From positions 1 to 64,000 of the forward strand of contig NZ_CALSFU010000003.1 of NCBI RefSeq assembly GCF_943737005.1: a DNA stretch of 64,000 nucleotides, written 5' to 3'. Positions 18,363 to 28,042 of the stretch are shown piece after piece (position 1 is the stretch's first letter; each line of letters opens with the position of its first letter). Both the position numbers and the translations under genes were made by a program. The notes below the pieces were generated by a model. The model saw only the letters and a list, made by a program, of their open reading frames with translations, was not told the origin of the DNA and ran no database searches. This DNA is from Achromobacter sp. Marseille-Q4962 (GTDB lineage Bacteria > Pseudomonadota > Gammaproteobacteria > Burkholderiales > Burkholderiaceae_B).

Positions 18363-19262
18363 ATGAAATGGCTGATCCCCGGAATATGGCTGGCCGCCAT
18401 CCTCTTCGCCCACTTCCGCGGCCGCGTCAGGCTGCCGCTGGGCAGGCAGTTGCTGGATCATTCGGTGCTGCTCGCGCCCGTCAATGCCTTCATGGTGCTC
18501 GCGTCCCGCGTGCCCACCACGCCCTACCTGACCACCAGCGAAATCGCCGAGCTGAAGGTGCTGGACGACAACTGGGAAACCATCCGCGAGGAAGCCCTGC
18601 GCATGGCGGAGATGCGGCGCATCAAGGCCGCCGAGGCGCACAACGACATCGGCTTCAATTCCTTCTTCAAGTACGGCTGGAAGCGCTTCTACCTCAAGTG
18701 GTATGAGGCCCGCCACCCCTCGGCCGAAGAGCTCTGCCCCAAGACCGTCGCCATCCTGAAGACGCTGCCCAAGGTGAAGGCCGCCATGTTCGCCGAGCTG
18801 CCGCCGGGCGGGAAGCTCAACCCGCACCGCGACCCGTTCGCCGGTTCGCTGCGCTATCACCTGGGGCTGTCCACCCCCAACGACGACGGCTGCCACATCA
18901 TCGTCGACGGCGACGCCTACAGCTGGCGCGACGGCGAAAGCGTGGTCTTCGACGAAACCTACGTGCACGAAGCCTACAACCGCACGGACCGCAACCGCAT
19001 CATTCTCTTCTGCGACGTGGAGCGCCCGCTGAAGTGGCGCTGGGCCGAGGCGTTCAACCGCTGGTTCGGCCGCGTGGTCATGTCGGCCGCCAGCTCGCCC
19101 AACGACGGCGGCGACCAGACCGGCGCCATCAACAAGCTCACGCATGCGCACTGGGTCATCGACCAGAAGCGCAAGGCTTTCAAGGCCTGGAACAAGACCG
19201 TCTACAAGGCGACCAAGTTCGGCCTCATCATCCTGGTGATCGCGGGATTCCTGGCGATCTGA
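18363..19262 (+). CDS. lpxO: Lipid A 2-hydroxylase LpxO
   Basis: Encodes 299 residues of the aspartyl/asparaginyl beta-hydroxylase family. There is an N-terminal hydrophobic anchor (about 1-18) and a C-terminal one (LIILVIAGFLAI), as in LpxO. Fe(II)/2-oxoglutarate residues are visible: H near 155 in NPHRDPF, the distal H near 202 in YVHEAYN, and the RNRIILF arginine. LpxO hydroxylates the 2-position of a secondary acyl chain of lipid A in Salmonella and Bordetella. It is divergent from dnaE and convergent with hrpA. The ATG at 18363 follows a short leader. Confidence 0.93.
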   Translation: MKWLIPGIWLAAILFAHFRGRVRLPLGRQLLDHSVLLAPVNAFMVLASRVPTTPYLTTSEIAELKVLDDNWETIREEALRMAEMRRIKAAEAHNDIGFNSFFKYGWKRFYLKWYEARHPSAEELCPKTVAILKTLPKVKAAMFAELPPGGKLNPHRDPFAGSLRYHLGLSTPNDDGCHIIVDGDAYSWRDGESVVFDETYVHEAYNRTDRNRIILFCDVERPLKWRWAEAFNRWFGRVVMSAASSPNDGGDQTGAINKLTHAHWVIDQKRKAFKAWNKTVYKATKFGLIILVIAGFLAI

Positions 19263-19281
19263 CGGCCCCGGCAAGCGCCCG

Positions 19282-19305
19282 GCCCCGGCGCGGCGCCGCC
19301 GGGGC
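19282..19305. terminator. Hairpin between lpxO and hrpA
   Basis: A perfect 9-bp stem (GCCCCGGCG / CGCCGGGGC) with a 6-base loop lies between the convergent lpxO and hrpA genes. Its right arm ends on the first base of the hrpA stop codon. No T-run flanks it, so it may only block 3' decay or slow polymerase. Confidence 0.35.
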
Positions 19306-22300
19306 TAGCGCCGCAGCGACTCCCAGCTTTTCATCAGCCGCTTGACCGACACCGGCATGGGGGTGCGCAGCTCCTGCGCGAACAGCGCCACGCGCAGCTC
19401 CTCCAGCAGCCAGCGGAACTCGTCCAGGCGCGGGTCGGGCGCCCCCTTCAGGGCGGCCCGGGCGCGCTGGTACTGCGTCAGCAGCGGGGCCATTTCGCCC
19501 ACCAGACGGGCGTCGCGCGCGGGGTCGGCGCGCAGCTTGTCGATGCGGGCGGCGACCGCCTTCAGGTAGCGCGGAAAATGCGCGAGCTGCGCGTAGGGCG
19601 TGTCGCGGATGAACCACTTGGGCATGAGCGCGCCCAACTGCTGCTGGATGTCGGCATGCGCGGCCGCGTGCGGCTTGGCCTGGGGCAGCTTGCGCTGCAC
19701 GGCCCCGTATTCGGCGAGGATAGCGCCCGCCAGGCGCGCGACTTCCTGCGCCAGCAGGCCCAGGCGTCCCTTGCCCTCGGCGCGGCGCGCCTCGAATTCG
19801 GTTTCGTTCACGGGCCAGGGCTCGGCCAGGCAAGCCTGGCCGAGCGCGCAGTCGATGATCTGGTCGCGCAGTTCCTCTTGCGTGCCCAGCGTCATGTAGA
19901 GCATGCTGATCCGGGTGAGATCGGCCAGGTTCTTTTCCAGGAACTTGACCTGCTCGCGCAGGCCCAGGCGGAACAGCCGCAGCAGGCCGGCCCGGTGGTG
20001 CTTGCGCGCCTCTTCCGGATCGTCGAACACGTCCAGGTCGCAATGGCCGCCGCGGTCGACCAGGGCGGGATAGCCGATCACCGACTGCCCGCCCCGCCTG
20101 ATCTCCATGATTTCGGGCAGCGGGCCGAACGTCCAGCCGGTGAGGTTCTCGTGCGCGAGCGCCTGCGCCACGTCGGCATCGCGCGCGGCCAGTTGCTGGA
20201 ACGTGGCCTGGGCCTGCTTGCCGAATTCGGCCCGCAACTGCGCCAGGTTGCGCCCGGCGGCCAGCATCCGGCCGTGCTCGTCGATCACGCGGAAATTCAT
20301 GAAAAGATGGGGCGGCAGGGTTTCGAGCTTGAAGTCGGCCGCCGCCGGGCGCACCTGCACCTGTTCCCACATGTCTGCGATGATCGCCTCGACCAGCCCC
20401 TGGCCGGGGTCGGCCAGCCGCTCGAACCAGCGGTCGTAGAAGCCGGCGGCGTAGTCCGGCAGCGGCACGCAATGCCGGCGCAGCTTCTGCGGCAGCGACT
20501 TCAACAGCAGGTGCACCTTTTCTTTGAGCATGCCGGGCACGAGCCATTCGCAGCGCGCCGGGTCGATCTGGTTGAGGGCGAAGAGCGGCACCGAGAGAGT
20601 CACGCCGTCGCGCGGCGAGCCGGGCTCGAAATGGTAGTCCAGCGCCATGGAGACGCCCTGCCACTCGACCTTCTTGGGAAAAACGTCGGTGGTGACGCCG
20701 GCCGCTTCATGCCGCATGAGCTCGTCGCGGGTGAGCAGCAGCCGGGCGGCCTCGGCCTTGTCCAGCCCGCCCACCCACTTCTCCAGCGTCGCGGTCTGGG
20801 AAATGCCCGCCGGAAGCTGGCGGTCGTAGAAGGCGTAGATCAGCTCGTCGTCGACCAGGATGTCCGGGCGGCGCGTCTGGTGCTCCAGCTTCTCGATGCC
20901 CGCGATGAGCTTGCGGTTGTGCGCCACGAAGGGCAGGCGCGTGTCGATCTCGCCCGGCACCAGCGCCTGGCGGATGAACAGCTCGCGCGCATGCCCGGGA
21001 TTGACGCGGCCGTAGTGCACGCGGCGGCCGGAATAGACCGTCAGGCCGTACAGGGTGGCGCGCTCGTTGGCCACGACTTGGCCCGCCTTCTTTTCCCAGC
21101 GGGGATCGGACCAGTTGCGCCGCAGCAGGTGGGCGGCCGCCCGCTCCAGCCAGGCGGGCTCGATGCGCGCCACGCAGCGGGCGTACAGGCGGGTAGTCTC
21201 GACCAGTTCGGCCGCCACGATCCAGCGTCCGGCTTTCTTGGCCAGGCGCGAACCGGGATGGATGTGGAAGCGGATGTCGCGCGCGCCCTGGTACTGGCCG
21301 CCCTCCTCGCTCTTGAAACCGATATTGCCCAGCAGGCCGGCCAGCAGCGCCATGTGCAGCTGCTCGTAGGTGGCCTCGGTCTGGTTCAGCCGCCAGCCCT
21401 GTTCGCCCACCAGCGCGGCGAGTTGGGAGTGCACGTCGTGCCATTCGCGCAGCCGGACGGGAGAGAGGAAGTTCTGGCGCAGCAGCGCCACCAGCTTGCG
21501 TTGCGAAGCCTTGTGCTGCACCTGTTCGCCGTACCAGCGCCACAGCTTCAGGAAAGAAATGAATTCGGACTTGTCATCGGCGAACTTGGCGTGCGCGGCC
21601 TCGGCCGCCTCGCGCTCCTGCATGGGGCGGTCGCGCGGGTCCTGCACGGACAGGGCCGAGGCGATGACGAGCATTTCGGCCAGGCATTGCTGTTCGCGCG
21701 CCGCGAGGATCATGCGGCCGATGCGCGGGTCCACCGGCAGCTTGGCCAGTTCGTGCCCGGTGCGGGTCAGCACCAGGCCCGCGCCGCCCTGGCCGCCGTC
21801 CTCGCCTTCGTGGCCGTCGGCCCGCTCGATGGCGCCCAGTTCCTGCAGCAGGTGGTAGCCGTCGGCCACGGCGCGCCCGGGCGGCGCCTCCACGAAGGGG
21901 AACTGCTCGATGTCGTCCAGCTTGAGCGACTTCATGCGCAGGATCACCGAGGCCAGCGAGGAGCGCAGCACTTCCGGATCGGTGAACGGGGCGCGGGCGT
22001 TGAAGTCCTGCTCGTCGTACAGCCGGATGCACACGCCCGGCCCCACGCGGCCGCAGCGGCCGGCGCGCTGGTTGGCCGAGGCGCGGCTGATCGGCTCGAT
22101 GCGCAGCTGCTCCACCTTGTTGCGCCACGAATACCGCTTAATGCGGGCCAGGCCGCTGTCGACCACGAAGCGGATGCCCGGCACCGTGAGCGAGGTTTCG
22201 GCCACGTTGGTGGCCAGCACGATGCGCCGCGCGTTGCCGCGGGGGTGGAAAATCTGCTCCTGCTCGGCCTGCGACAGCCGGGCGTAGAGCGGCAGCACGT

Positions 22301-23036
22301 CGGTGGCCGCGGGATGATGCTTGCGCAGTGCCTCGGCCGCCTCGCGGATCTCGCGCTCGCCGGGCAGGAAGACCAGCACGTCGCCCGGGCCGTGGCGCGC
22401 GCACTCGTCCACGGCATCCACGATGGCGTCGATGAGATCGCGCTCCTCGTCGCCGGACATGCGCTCGCGTCCGGGCCTGGCCGCCGCGGCCTCGTCGCCC
22501 TGGGCCTCCTGGCGCACGGGACGGTAGCGGATTTCCACCGGATAAAGCCGGCCCGACACTTCAATCACCGGCGCGGGACGGCCGTCGGCGGCCGCGAAAT
22601 GCCGGGCGAAGCGTTCCGCGTCGATGGTGGCCGAGGTGATGATGACCTTGAGGTCGGGCCGGCGCGGCAGCAGCTGCTTGAGATAGCCCAGCAGGAAATC
22701 GATGTTCAGGCTGCGCTCGTGCGCCTCGTCGATGATGATGGTGTCGTAGCGGCGCAGCAGCGGATCGCGCTGGGACTCGGCCAGCAAGATGCCGTCGGTC
22801 ATCAGCTTGATGGACGCATTCGGGCCGGTGCGGTCGTTGAAGCGCACCTGGTAGCCCACGACCTCGCCCATAGGCGTGTGCAGCTCTTCGGCGATGCGCT
22901 TGGCCACCGAAGTCGCCGCCAGGCGGCGCGGCTGGGTGTGGCCGATCATGCGCTGACGGCCCCGCCCCAGCTCCAGGCAGATCTTGGGCAGCTGCGTGGT
23001 CTTGCCCGAACCCGTCTCGCCGCTGACGATGACCAC
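19305..23036 (-). CDS. hrpA: ATP-dependent helicase HrpA (start unresolved)
   Basis: Encodes at least 1243 residues of the DEAH helicase HrpA; E. coli HrpA is about 1300. Walker A (GETGSGKTT), DEAH (IIIDEAHERS), SATIDAERF, and QRAGRCGRVG of the second RecA fold are all present, followed by the HrpA-specific C-terminal region. HrpA resolves stalled ribosomes in E. coli. The GTG at 23036 is the first canonical start in frame, yet it falls inside the conserved VVIVSGETG strand. Clear HrpA homology continues in frame to about 23135 (PAVSYPEDLPVSARREEI), with no ATG, GTG or TTG before a stop at 23208. An ATG at 23181 with a nearby TATAAT lies one frame away, so a one-base frameshift near the 5' end, or a sequencing error, is likely. 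Confidence 0.85.
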   Translation of the reverse strand: MVIVSGETGSGKTTQLPKICLELGRGRQRMIGHTQPRRLAATSVAKRIAEELHTPMGEVVGYQVRFNDRTGPNASIKLMTDGILLAESQRDPLLRRYDTIIIDEAHERSLNIDFLLGYLKQLLPRRPDLKVIITSATIDAERFARHFAAADGRPAPVIEVSGRLYPVEIRYRPVRQEAQGDEAAAARPGRERMSGDEERDLIDAIVDAVDECARHGPGDVLVFLPGEREIREAAEALRKHHPAATDVLPLYARLSQAEQEQIFHPRGNARRIVLATNVAETSLTVPGIRFVVDSGLARIKRYSWRNKVEQLRIEPISRASANQRAGRCGRVGPGVCIRLYDEQDFNARAPFTDPEVLRSSLASVILRMKSLKLDDIEQFPFVEAPPGRAVADGYHLLQELGAIERADGHEGEDGGQGGAGLVLTRTGHELAKLPVDPRIGRMILAAREQQCLAEMLVIASALSVQDPRDRPMQEREAAEAAHAKFADDKSEFISFLKLWRWYGEQVQHKASQRKLVALLRQNFLSPVRLREWHDVHSQLAALVGEQGWRLNQTEATYEQLHMALLAGLLGNIGFKSEEGGQYQGARDIRFHIHPGSRLAKKAGRWIVAAELVETTRLYARCVARIEPAWLERAAAHLLRRNWSDPRWEKKAGQVVANERATLYGLTVYSGRRVHYGRVNPGHARELFIRQALVPGEIDTRLPFVAHNRKLIAGIEKLEHQTRRPDILVDDELIYAFYDRQLPAGISQTATLEKWVGGLDKAEAARLLLTRDELMRHEAAGVTTDVFPKKVEWQGVSMALDYHFEPGSPRDGVTLSVPLFALNQIDPARCEWLVPGMLKEKVHLLLKSLPQKLRRHCVPLPDYAAGFYDRWFERLADPGQGLVEAIIADMWEQVQVRPAAADFKLETLPPHLFMNFRVIDEHGRMLAAGRNLAQLRAEFGKQAQATFQQLAARDADVAQALAHENLTGWTFGPLPEIMEIRRGGQSVIGYPALVDRGGHCDLDVFDDPEEARKHHRAGLLRLFRLGLREQVKFLEKNLADLTRISMLYMTLGTQEELRDQIIDCALGQACLAEPWPVNETEFEARRAEGKGRLGLLAQEVARLAGAILAEYGAVQRKLPQAKPHAAAHADIQQQLGALMPKWFIRDTPYAQLAHFPRYLKAVAARIDKLRADPARDARLVGEMAPLLTQYQRARAALKGAPDPRLDEFRWLLEELRVALFAQELRTPMPVSVKRLMKSWESLRR

Positions 23037-23206
23037 CTGGTTGGCCGAGATGGCGCGCGCGATCTCCTCGCGCCGCGCGCTGACGGGCAGGTCTTCGGGA
23101 TAGCTGACCGCGGGAATCGGGCGCTCGGGACGCGGCGGCTGCGCCCCGGCATGGCGCGCGCGGACGGGAGGATTCAGGCATGTATCGATTATCCGGTTAG
23201 CCGGGC

Positions 23207-23212
23207 ATTATA
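23207..23212 (-). promoter_or_regulatory. Perfect -10 (TATAAT) for hrpA
   Basis: Reading the minus strand, TATAAT occupies 23212-23207, with a poor -35. Transcription from here would begin near 23200, about 20 bases before the ATG at 23181. This supports translation normally starting there rather than at the GTG 165 bases downstream. Confidence 0.45.
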
Positions 23213-23311
23213 AATTTTCGGGCGGCCGCGAGCCGTCCCGGCCGGGCAACGGGTGGAAAAAGCCCCCCCCGGCGGCCCCGATTCTCCGCCGTGCCGCGGG
23301 ACGGACCGCCC

Positions 23312-23317
23312 TATAAT
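23312..23317 (+). promoter_or_regulatory. Perfect -10 (TATAAT) for argA
   Basis: TATAAT on the plus strand, 74 bases before the argA ATG, in otherwise very GC-rich DNA. I see no good -35 at 17-base spacing, so an activator or an extended contact may be needed. No ARG-box-like palindrome is obvious. Confidence 0.45.
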
Positions 23318-23390
23318 TTCGCCACGCGGCGCGGCGCGATAACGCGGCCGGCCGCGCATTCGACCACTCCAAGGAATCCTTCTTTCCATC

Positions 23391-24749
23391 ATGCCCGACC
23401 TGGAACCCGACACCGTCTCCGCCCTGGAAGCCCCGGAATTCGCGCCCGCCCAATTCGTCCGATGGTTCCGCGAAGTGGCGCCCTACGTGCACGCGTTCCG
23501 AGGCAAGACCTTCGTGGTGGCGTTCGGCGGCGAACTGGTGCAGGCGGGCGCGCTGAACGCGCTGGTGCAGGACCTGTCGCTGCTGTCCTCGCTGGGCATC
23601 CGGCTGGTGCTGGTGCACGGCTCGCGGCCCCAGGTCAACGAGCAGCTGCGGCTCAAGGGCTATACCCAGCAATTCGACCGCGGCATGTCGCCCACCGATG
23701 CGGCGGCGCTGGAATGCGCCAAAGAGGCCGCCGGAGAGATCCGCCTGGACATCGAGGCCGCCTTCAGCCAGGGGCTGCCCAACACGCCGATGTCGCATTC
23801 GCACATCCGCGTCATCTCGGGCAATTTCGTCACCGCGCGACCGGCCGGCGTGATCGACGGCGTGGACTACCGCCACACCGGCCTGGTGCGCAAGATCGAC
23901 GTCGAGGCGCTCAAGTTCGCCATCGAGAAGGCCTCGTCGATGGTGCTGCTCTCGCCGCTGGGCTTCTCGCCCACGGGCGACGCGTTCAACCTGGCCATGG
24001 AAGACCTGGCCACCAGCGTGGCCGTGGCGCTGCGCGCGGAAAAGCTCATCTTTCTCTCCAGCTCGCAGGGCGTGCTGCAGGAAGACGGCTCGGTGGACAC
24101 CGAGCTGGCGCGGGTCGACGCCGACGCCCTGCTCGCCAAGGGCGGGCTGGACGAGGAAACCGCGGCCTTCCTGCAATACGCCTCGCTGGCCGTCAAGCGC
24201 GGCGTGGCGCGCGCGCATATCGTGCCATTCGCGCTGGACGGCAGCGTGCTGCTGGAGATCTTCACCCACGACGGCGTGGGCACCATGGTGGTCGAAGACA
24301 CGCTCGACGACCTGCGGCCGGCCACGCTGGACGACGTGGGCGCCATCCTGAGCCTGATCGAGCCGCTGGAGGCCGACGGCACGCTGGTGCCGCGCCCGCG
24401 CAGCGTGGTCGAACGCGACGTGGAGAACTTCACCGTGCTGGAGCACGACGGCGTCATCTACGGCTGCGCCACGCTGCACAATTTCCCCGAGGAGCAGATG
24501 GCCGAAATGGCCTGCCTCATCGTGCACCCCGAATGGCAGGGCTCGGGCGAAGGCGAGATCCTGCTGCGCCATATGGAGGCGCGCGCGCGCGCCGCGGGCG
24601 CCAAGCGGCTGTTCGTGCTCACCACGCGCACCTCGCACTGGTTCATGAAGCGCGGCTTCGTGCCCGGCGGCATTGCCGACCTGCCGCGCGAAAAGCAGGC
24701 CAACTACAACCGCTCGCGCAACAGCCTGATCTTCATCAAGAAACTTTGA
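23391..24749 (+). CDS. argA: Amino-acid N-acetyltransferase (N-acetylglutamate synthase)
   Basis: Encodes 452 residues with the two-domain ArgA layout. An amino-acid-kinase-like domain (about 30-290; [19 protein letters not shown]) carries feedback regulation in the family. A GNAT domain (about 310-450) with [15 protein letters not shown] forms the acetyl-CoA site. It catalyses the first committed step of arginine synthesis, acetylating glutamate in the cytoplasm. argD, argF and argG are elsewhere in this window. The ATG at 23391 has AAGGA 15 bases upstream, rather far. yggX follows after 104 bases with its own leader. Confidence 0.95.
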   Translation: MPDLEPDTVSALEAPEFAPAQFVRWFREVAPYVHAFRGKTFVVAFGGELVQAGALNALVQDLSLLSSLGIRLVLVHGSRPQVNEQLRLKGYTQQFDRGMSPTDAAALECAKEAAGEIRLDIEAAFSQGLPNTPMSHSHIRVISGNFVTARPAGVIDGVDYRHTGLVRKIDVEALKFAIEKASSMVLLSPLGFSPTGDAFNLAMEDLATSVAVALRAEKLIFLSSSQGVLQEDGSVDTELARVDADALLAKGGLDEETAAFLQYASLAVKRGVARAHIVPFALDGSVLLEIFTHDGVGTMVVEDTLDDLRPATLDDVGAILSLIEPLEADGTLVPRPRSVVERDVENFTVLEHDGVIYGCATLHNFPEEQMAEMACLIVHPEWQGSGEGEILLRHMEARARAAGAKRLFVLTTRTSHWFMKRGFVPGGIADLPREKQANYNRSRNSLIFIKKL

Positions 24750-24853
24750 AGACGGCCCGGGCCGGCACGCCCCTGCGCGGCGCGGGGGCTTGCCGCCCAC
24801 GCCGCGCCAAGCCCGGTAAACTACGTTTTTCTTTCATTTTCCGGCAGCGAATC

Positions 24854-25126
24854 ATGGCCCGTACCGTCAACTGTGTGAAACTCAAGCGCGAAGCCGAAGG
24901 GCTGGATTACCCGCCCTATCCCGGCGAGCTCGGCACCCGCATCTGGCAAAGCATCTCCAAGGAAGCCTGGGAGGAGTGGAAACAGGTGCAGACCCGCCTG
25001 GTCAACGAAAACCGCCTCAACCTGGCCGACGCCCGCGCACGCAAATACCTGCAGCAGCAAATGGAACGCTTCCTCTTCGAGGATGGCAGCGTCGAAGCCC
25101 AGGGCTACGTCCCCCCCTCCGCCTGA
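24854..25126 (+). CDS. yggX: Fe(2+)-trafficking protein YggX
   Basis: Encodes 90 residues, the standard YggX length. It begins [10 protein letters not shown], followed by [10 protein letters not shown] and an internal [16 protein letters not shown] segment, all family hallmarks. The single cysteine at position 7 matches the conserved one. YggX protects iron-sulfur enzymes from oxidative damage and may move ferrous iron in the cytoplasm. The upstream gap contains TAAACT as a weak candidate -10. Stop and downstream phospholipase gene are about 100 bases apart. Confidence 0.95.
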   Translation: MARTVNCVKLKREAEGLDYPPYPGELGTRIWQSISKEAWEEWKQVQTRLVNENRLNLADARARKYLQQQMERFLFEDGSVEAQGYVPPSA

Positions 25127-25228
25127 CCCGCCCGGCGGGAGCCCGCGCTCCCGCCTTTCCCGTTCCGTGCATGCTCCCGCAAGGCCGGCCCGCGGGCGGA
25201 TACCGCAGCGCAGCACGAAGGCACTCCC

Positions 25229-27151
25229 ATGACCTCCCCCCGCCGCTGGCCCGCCGCCATCGGGCGCGCCCTGTCCATCGAGCCCGACCGACGCACCGGC
25301 ACCCTGTGCGACGTGGAGCACGTGGTGATCCTCATGCAGGAAAACCGCTCGTTCGACCATTATTTCGGCGCGCTGCCGGGCGTGCGTGGGCTGGCCGACC
25401 CGCTGGCCGTGCCCACCGCCGACGGCAGCGTCATGGCGCAGCGCGGTCCCGAAGGCGAAACAACGCCCTACCCGCTGCAGCCGGAACAGCCGAGCGACAC
25501 GCCCCTGGGCTATCTCACGCCGCACACCTGGGACGATGCGCAGCGCGCCTGGAACGACGGCCGCATGGACCAGTGGCTGCCCGCCAAGGGCCGGATCGCC
25601 ATGGGCATGCACCGGCCGGACGACATCCCTTTCCAGACGGCGCTGGCCGAGGCTTTCACGCTTTGCGACGCCTACCATTGCTCCATGCAGGCGGGCACCA
25701 ACCCGAACCGCCTGTTTCTCTGGACCGGCACGCAGGACCCGCTCGGCAAGGCGGGCGGGCCGGCGCTGGTCAACACCCATGACCGCCTCGGCCCCGTCGC
25801 CGAAGGCTATGCCTGGACCACCTATCCCGAGCGCCTGTCGGCCGCGGGCGTGCAGTGGCGCATCTACCAGGACATGGAAGACAACTACCACGACAACCCG
25901 CTGGCGGGCTTTCGCCAGTACCGCCGCGAATACGAAAGCGCCGCCCCGCAGGCGGCGCTGCGCGACCGGGCGCTGCGCACCCGCACCCTGGACGCGCTTG
26001 CGCGCGACGTGGAGCAAGGCGCGCTGCCGCAGGTGGCCTGGATCATCGCGCCGGCGGCGGATTCCGAGCATCCCGAGGTGTCGTCCCCACGCCAGGGCGG
26101 CGCCTATACGGAACGGGTGCTGGACATCCTGACACGCAACCCGGCCCTGTGGAGCCGCTGCGTGCTGTTCGTCACCTACGACGAAAACGATTGCTTCTTC
26201 GACCACGTGCCGCCCCCGGCGCCGCCCGCGCGCCAGGCCGACGGCAGCCCGGGCGGGCTGTCCACCGTGGAGCTGGACGGCGAGTACCACGATGCCCGCA
26301 CCGGCCCCAGCGCCGGCACCGTCGACGATCCTCCGGCGCTGCACGGACGCGCATTCGGCCTGGGCCCGCGCGTGCCCATGCTGGCCGTTTCGCCGTGGAG
26401 CCGCGGCGGCTGGGTGAATTCGCAGGTGTTCGACCACACCTCGGTACTGCGTTTCCTGGAAACGCGCTTCGGCGTGGCCGAGCCGAACATCAGCGCCTGG
26501 CGGCGCACCGTATGCGGCGACCTGACCTCGGCCTTCGACTTCGCCGGAACCCGCGCCGCGCCCGCCGGCCCGGGACGCCCCGCCTGTGCGCTGCCCTATG
26601 CGCTGGACGCGGCGGGGCGCCTGTCGGACGACGGCGCGCATTACCGGCTCGCGCTGCGCAATACGGGTGCGGCGGGCGCGGCGCTGCACGTCTATGACCT
26701 GTTGCGCCTGGATCTCGCGCCGCGCCGCTACACGCTGGACGCCGGCGCGCGCCTGGACGATGCCTGGCGGCTCGGAGCGCGGGGCGATTACGACCTCTGG
26801 CTGCTGGGGCCCGACGGCTTTCATCGCCGGTTCCGCGGCAATGCGCACGAAACCGGCGCGCTGGAAGCCGCCGCCCTTCCTTCCCCGGACGGGGTGCGCA
26901 TCCGGCTCGTCAATCCCGGAGCCGGGCCCCGCACGGTGCAGCTGGAATCGGAAATGGGCGACGGCTGGCGCGCGACGGTGCGGGTGCCGGCCGGCGGCGA
27001 GGCGGAAGTGGAGCATCCCGGCCTCGCAGGCTGGTACGACGTGCGGGTGCGCGCCGGCGGCTTTCTGCGGCGGCTTGCCGGCCGCCTGGACGGCGCCCGG
27101 CCCGGCCTCTCCGATCCACGCCTGCAGGCCAACGCCCGCGCGCTGGACTAG
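25229..27151 (+). CDS. Phospholipase C (PlcH/PlcN-like), no Tat leader
   Basis: Encodes 640 residues. A phosphoesterase domain opens with QENRSFDHYFG (about 37-47), then CMS-type DAYHCSMQAGTNPNR and later FVTYDENDCFFDHVPPP, the metal and active-site segments of bacterial phospholipase C. Two DUF756 repeats make up the C-terminus (about 470-640). Relatives are Tat-exported and cleave phosphatidylcholine or sphingomyelin. Here the protein starts only about 17 residues before the conserved IEPDRRTGT block. The usual twin-arginine leader of 30-40 residues is missing; only RR at 5-6 without a hydrophobic stretch remains. The ATG has AAGG upstream, and no leader is visible in another frame. Confidence 0.85.
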   Translation: MTSPRRWPAAIGRALSIEPDRRTGTLCDVEHVVILMQENRSFDHYFGALPGVRGLADPLAVPTADGSVMAQRGPEGETTPYPLQPEQPSDTPLGYLTPHTWDDAQRAWNDGRMDQWLPAKGRIAMGMHRPDDIPFQTALAEAFTLCDAYHCSMQAGTNPNRLFLWTGTQDPLGKAGGPALVNTHDRLGPVAEGYAWTTYPERLSAAGVQWRIYQDMEDNYHDNPLAGFRQYRREYESAAPQAALRDRALRTRTLDALARDVEQGALPQVAWIIAPAADSEHPEVSSPRQGGAYTERVLDILTRNPALWSRCVLFVTYDENDCFFDHVPPPAPPARQADGSPGGLSTVELDGEYHDARTGPSAGTVDDPPALHGRAFGLGPRVPMLAVSPWSRGGWVNSQVFDHTSVLRFLETRFGVAEPNISAWRRTVCGDLTSAFDFAGTRAAPAGPGRPACALPYALDAAGRLSDDGAHYRLALRNTGAAGAALHVYDLLRLDLAPRRYTLDAGARLDDAWRLGARGDYDLWLLGPDGFHRRFRGNAHETGALEAAALPSPDGVRIRLVNPGAGPRTVQLESEMGDGWRATVRVPAGGEAEVEHPGLAGWYDVRVRAGGFLRRLAGRLDGARPGLSDPRLQANARALD

Positions 27152-27209
27152 GGCGTGCCGACGCCAAAGAGCTTCGCGCGGGCGAGCGGCCGCGCGAAAC
27201 CTCCGCGGC

Positions 27210-27932
27210 TCATTCTTCGCCGGCGTCGTCTTCTTCGCCGCGCGCCAGGCGCTCGGCGTTCTTCACCCCGGTGTGCCGCACGTCCGCGCCCTTGACCATG
27301 TAGATGACCCGCTCGGACATGTTCTTGGCGTGGTCGCCGATGCGCTCCAGCGCGCGGGCGATGAAGATCATGTCGATGGCGCGCGAGATGGTGCGCGGGT
27401 CTTCGATCATGTAGGTGATGAGGTGGCGCAGCGCCCCCTTCCATTCCTTGTCCACTTCCTTGTCGCTGCGCACGACGGCCGCGGCCTGGATGGGATCGAG
27501 GCGGGCGAAGGCGTCCAGCGCCTGGTGCAGCATGGTGCGCACGTTGTTCGCCATGTGGCGCAGCTCGATGACGGGGGTATAGCGCAATTCCGACTCGTGG
27601 ATGCGGCGGGCCACGACGGCGACCTTCTCGGCCTCGTCGCCCGAGCGCTCCATGTCGGTCAGCATCTTGGACACCGCCATCAGCATGCGCAGGTCGATGG
27701 CCGTGGGCTGGTGCCGCGCCAGGATGCGGCTGATGCTGTCGTCGATCTCCACCTCGTGGCGATTGACTTCCTTTTCGCGCTCGCGCACCTTCTCGACCAG
27801 CGACATGTCGCCGCTGGACAGCGCATCGATGGCCTCCTGGATCATCGCTTCCACGATGCCGCCCATGCGCAGGAATTGCGAACGGACGCTTTCCAGGTCG
27901 GCGTCGAATTGCTTGTTTGTATGCTCGGTCAT
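27210..27932 (-). CDS. phoU: Phosphate transport regulator PhoU
   Basis: Encodes 240 residues, an all-helical protein with two PhoU repeats. The repeat motif with metal-binding acidic residues shows as REKEVNRHEVEIDDSI and ALERIGDHAKNMSE. PhoU links the Pst phosphate transporter to the PhoR kinase and represses the Pho regulon in phosphate-rich conditions. No pst genes are in this window, so phoU is separated from them here or lies at another end of a rearranged region. The ATG at 27932 has AGGGAA upstream; two earlier in-frame ATGs (27959, 28010) lack this. Confidence 0.93.
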   Translation of the reverse strand: MTEHTNKQFDADLESVRSQFLRMGGIVEAMIQEAIDALSSGDMSLVEKVREREKEVNRHEVEIDDSISRILARHQPTAIDLRMLMAVSKMLTDMERSGDEAEKVAVVARRIHESELRYTPVIELRHMANNVRTMLHQALDAFARLDPIQAAAVVRSDKEVDKEWKGALRHLITYMIEDPRTISRAIDMIFIARALERIGDHAKNMSERVIYMVKGADVRHTGVKNAERLARGEEDDAGEE

Positions 27933-28042
27933 CCGGGTTCCCTGCGTGGTTGGTCTCATGGCTTTGCCCCGATGCGTGGATTTTGCGGCGCGGGCTTGCT
28001 CAATCGGCAAGCGTATGACTCGTGTATGACAGGATTATGAAG

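Noticed and set aside
15139..18366. Plus-strand open frame of over 1000 codons opposite dnaE
   Set aside because: It mirrors dnaE, is rich in His, Gln, Arg and Val, and has no recognisable domain. GC-rich codon positions keep antisense frames open.
19578..23213. Plus-strand open frame of about 1200 codons opposite hrpA
   Set aside because: Same antisense artefact; no motif, and hrpA motifs are clear on the other strand.
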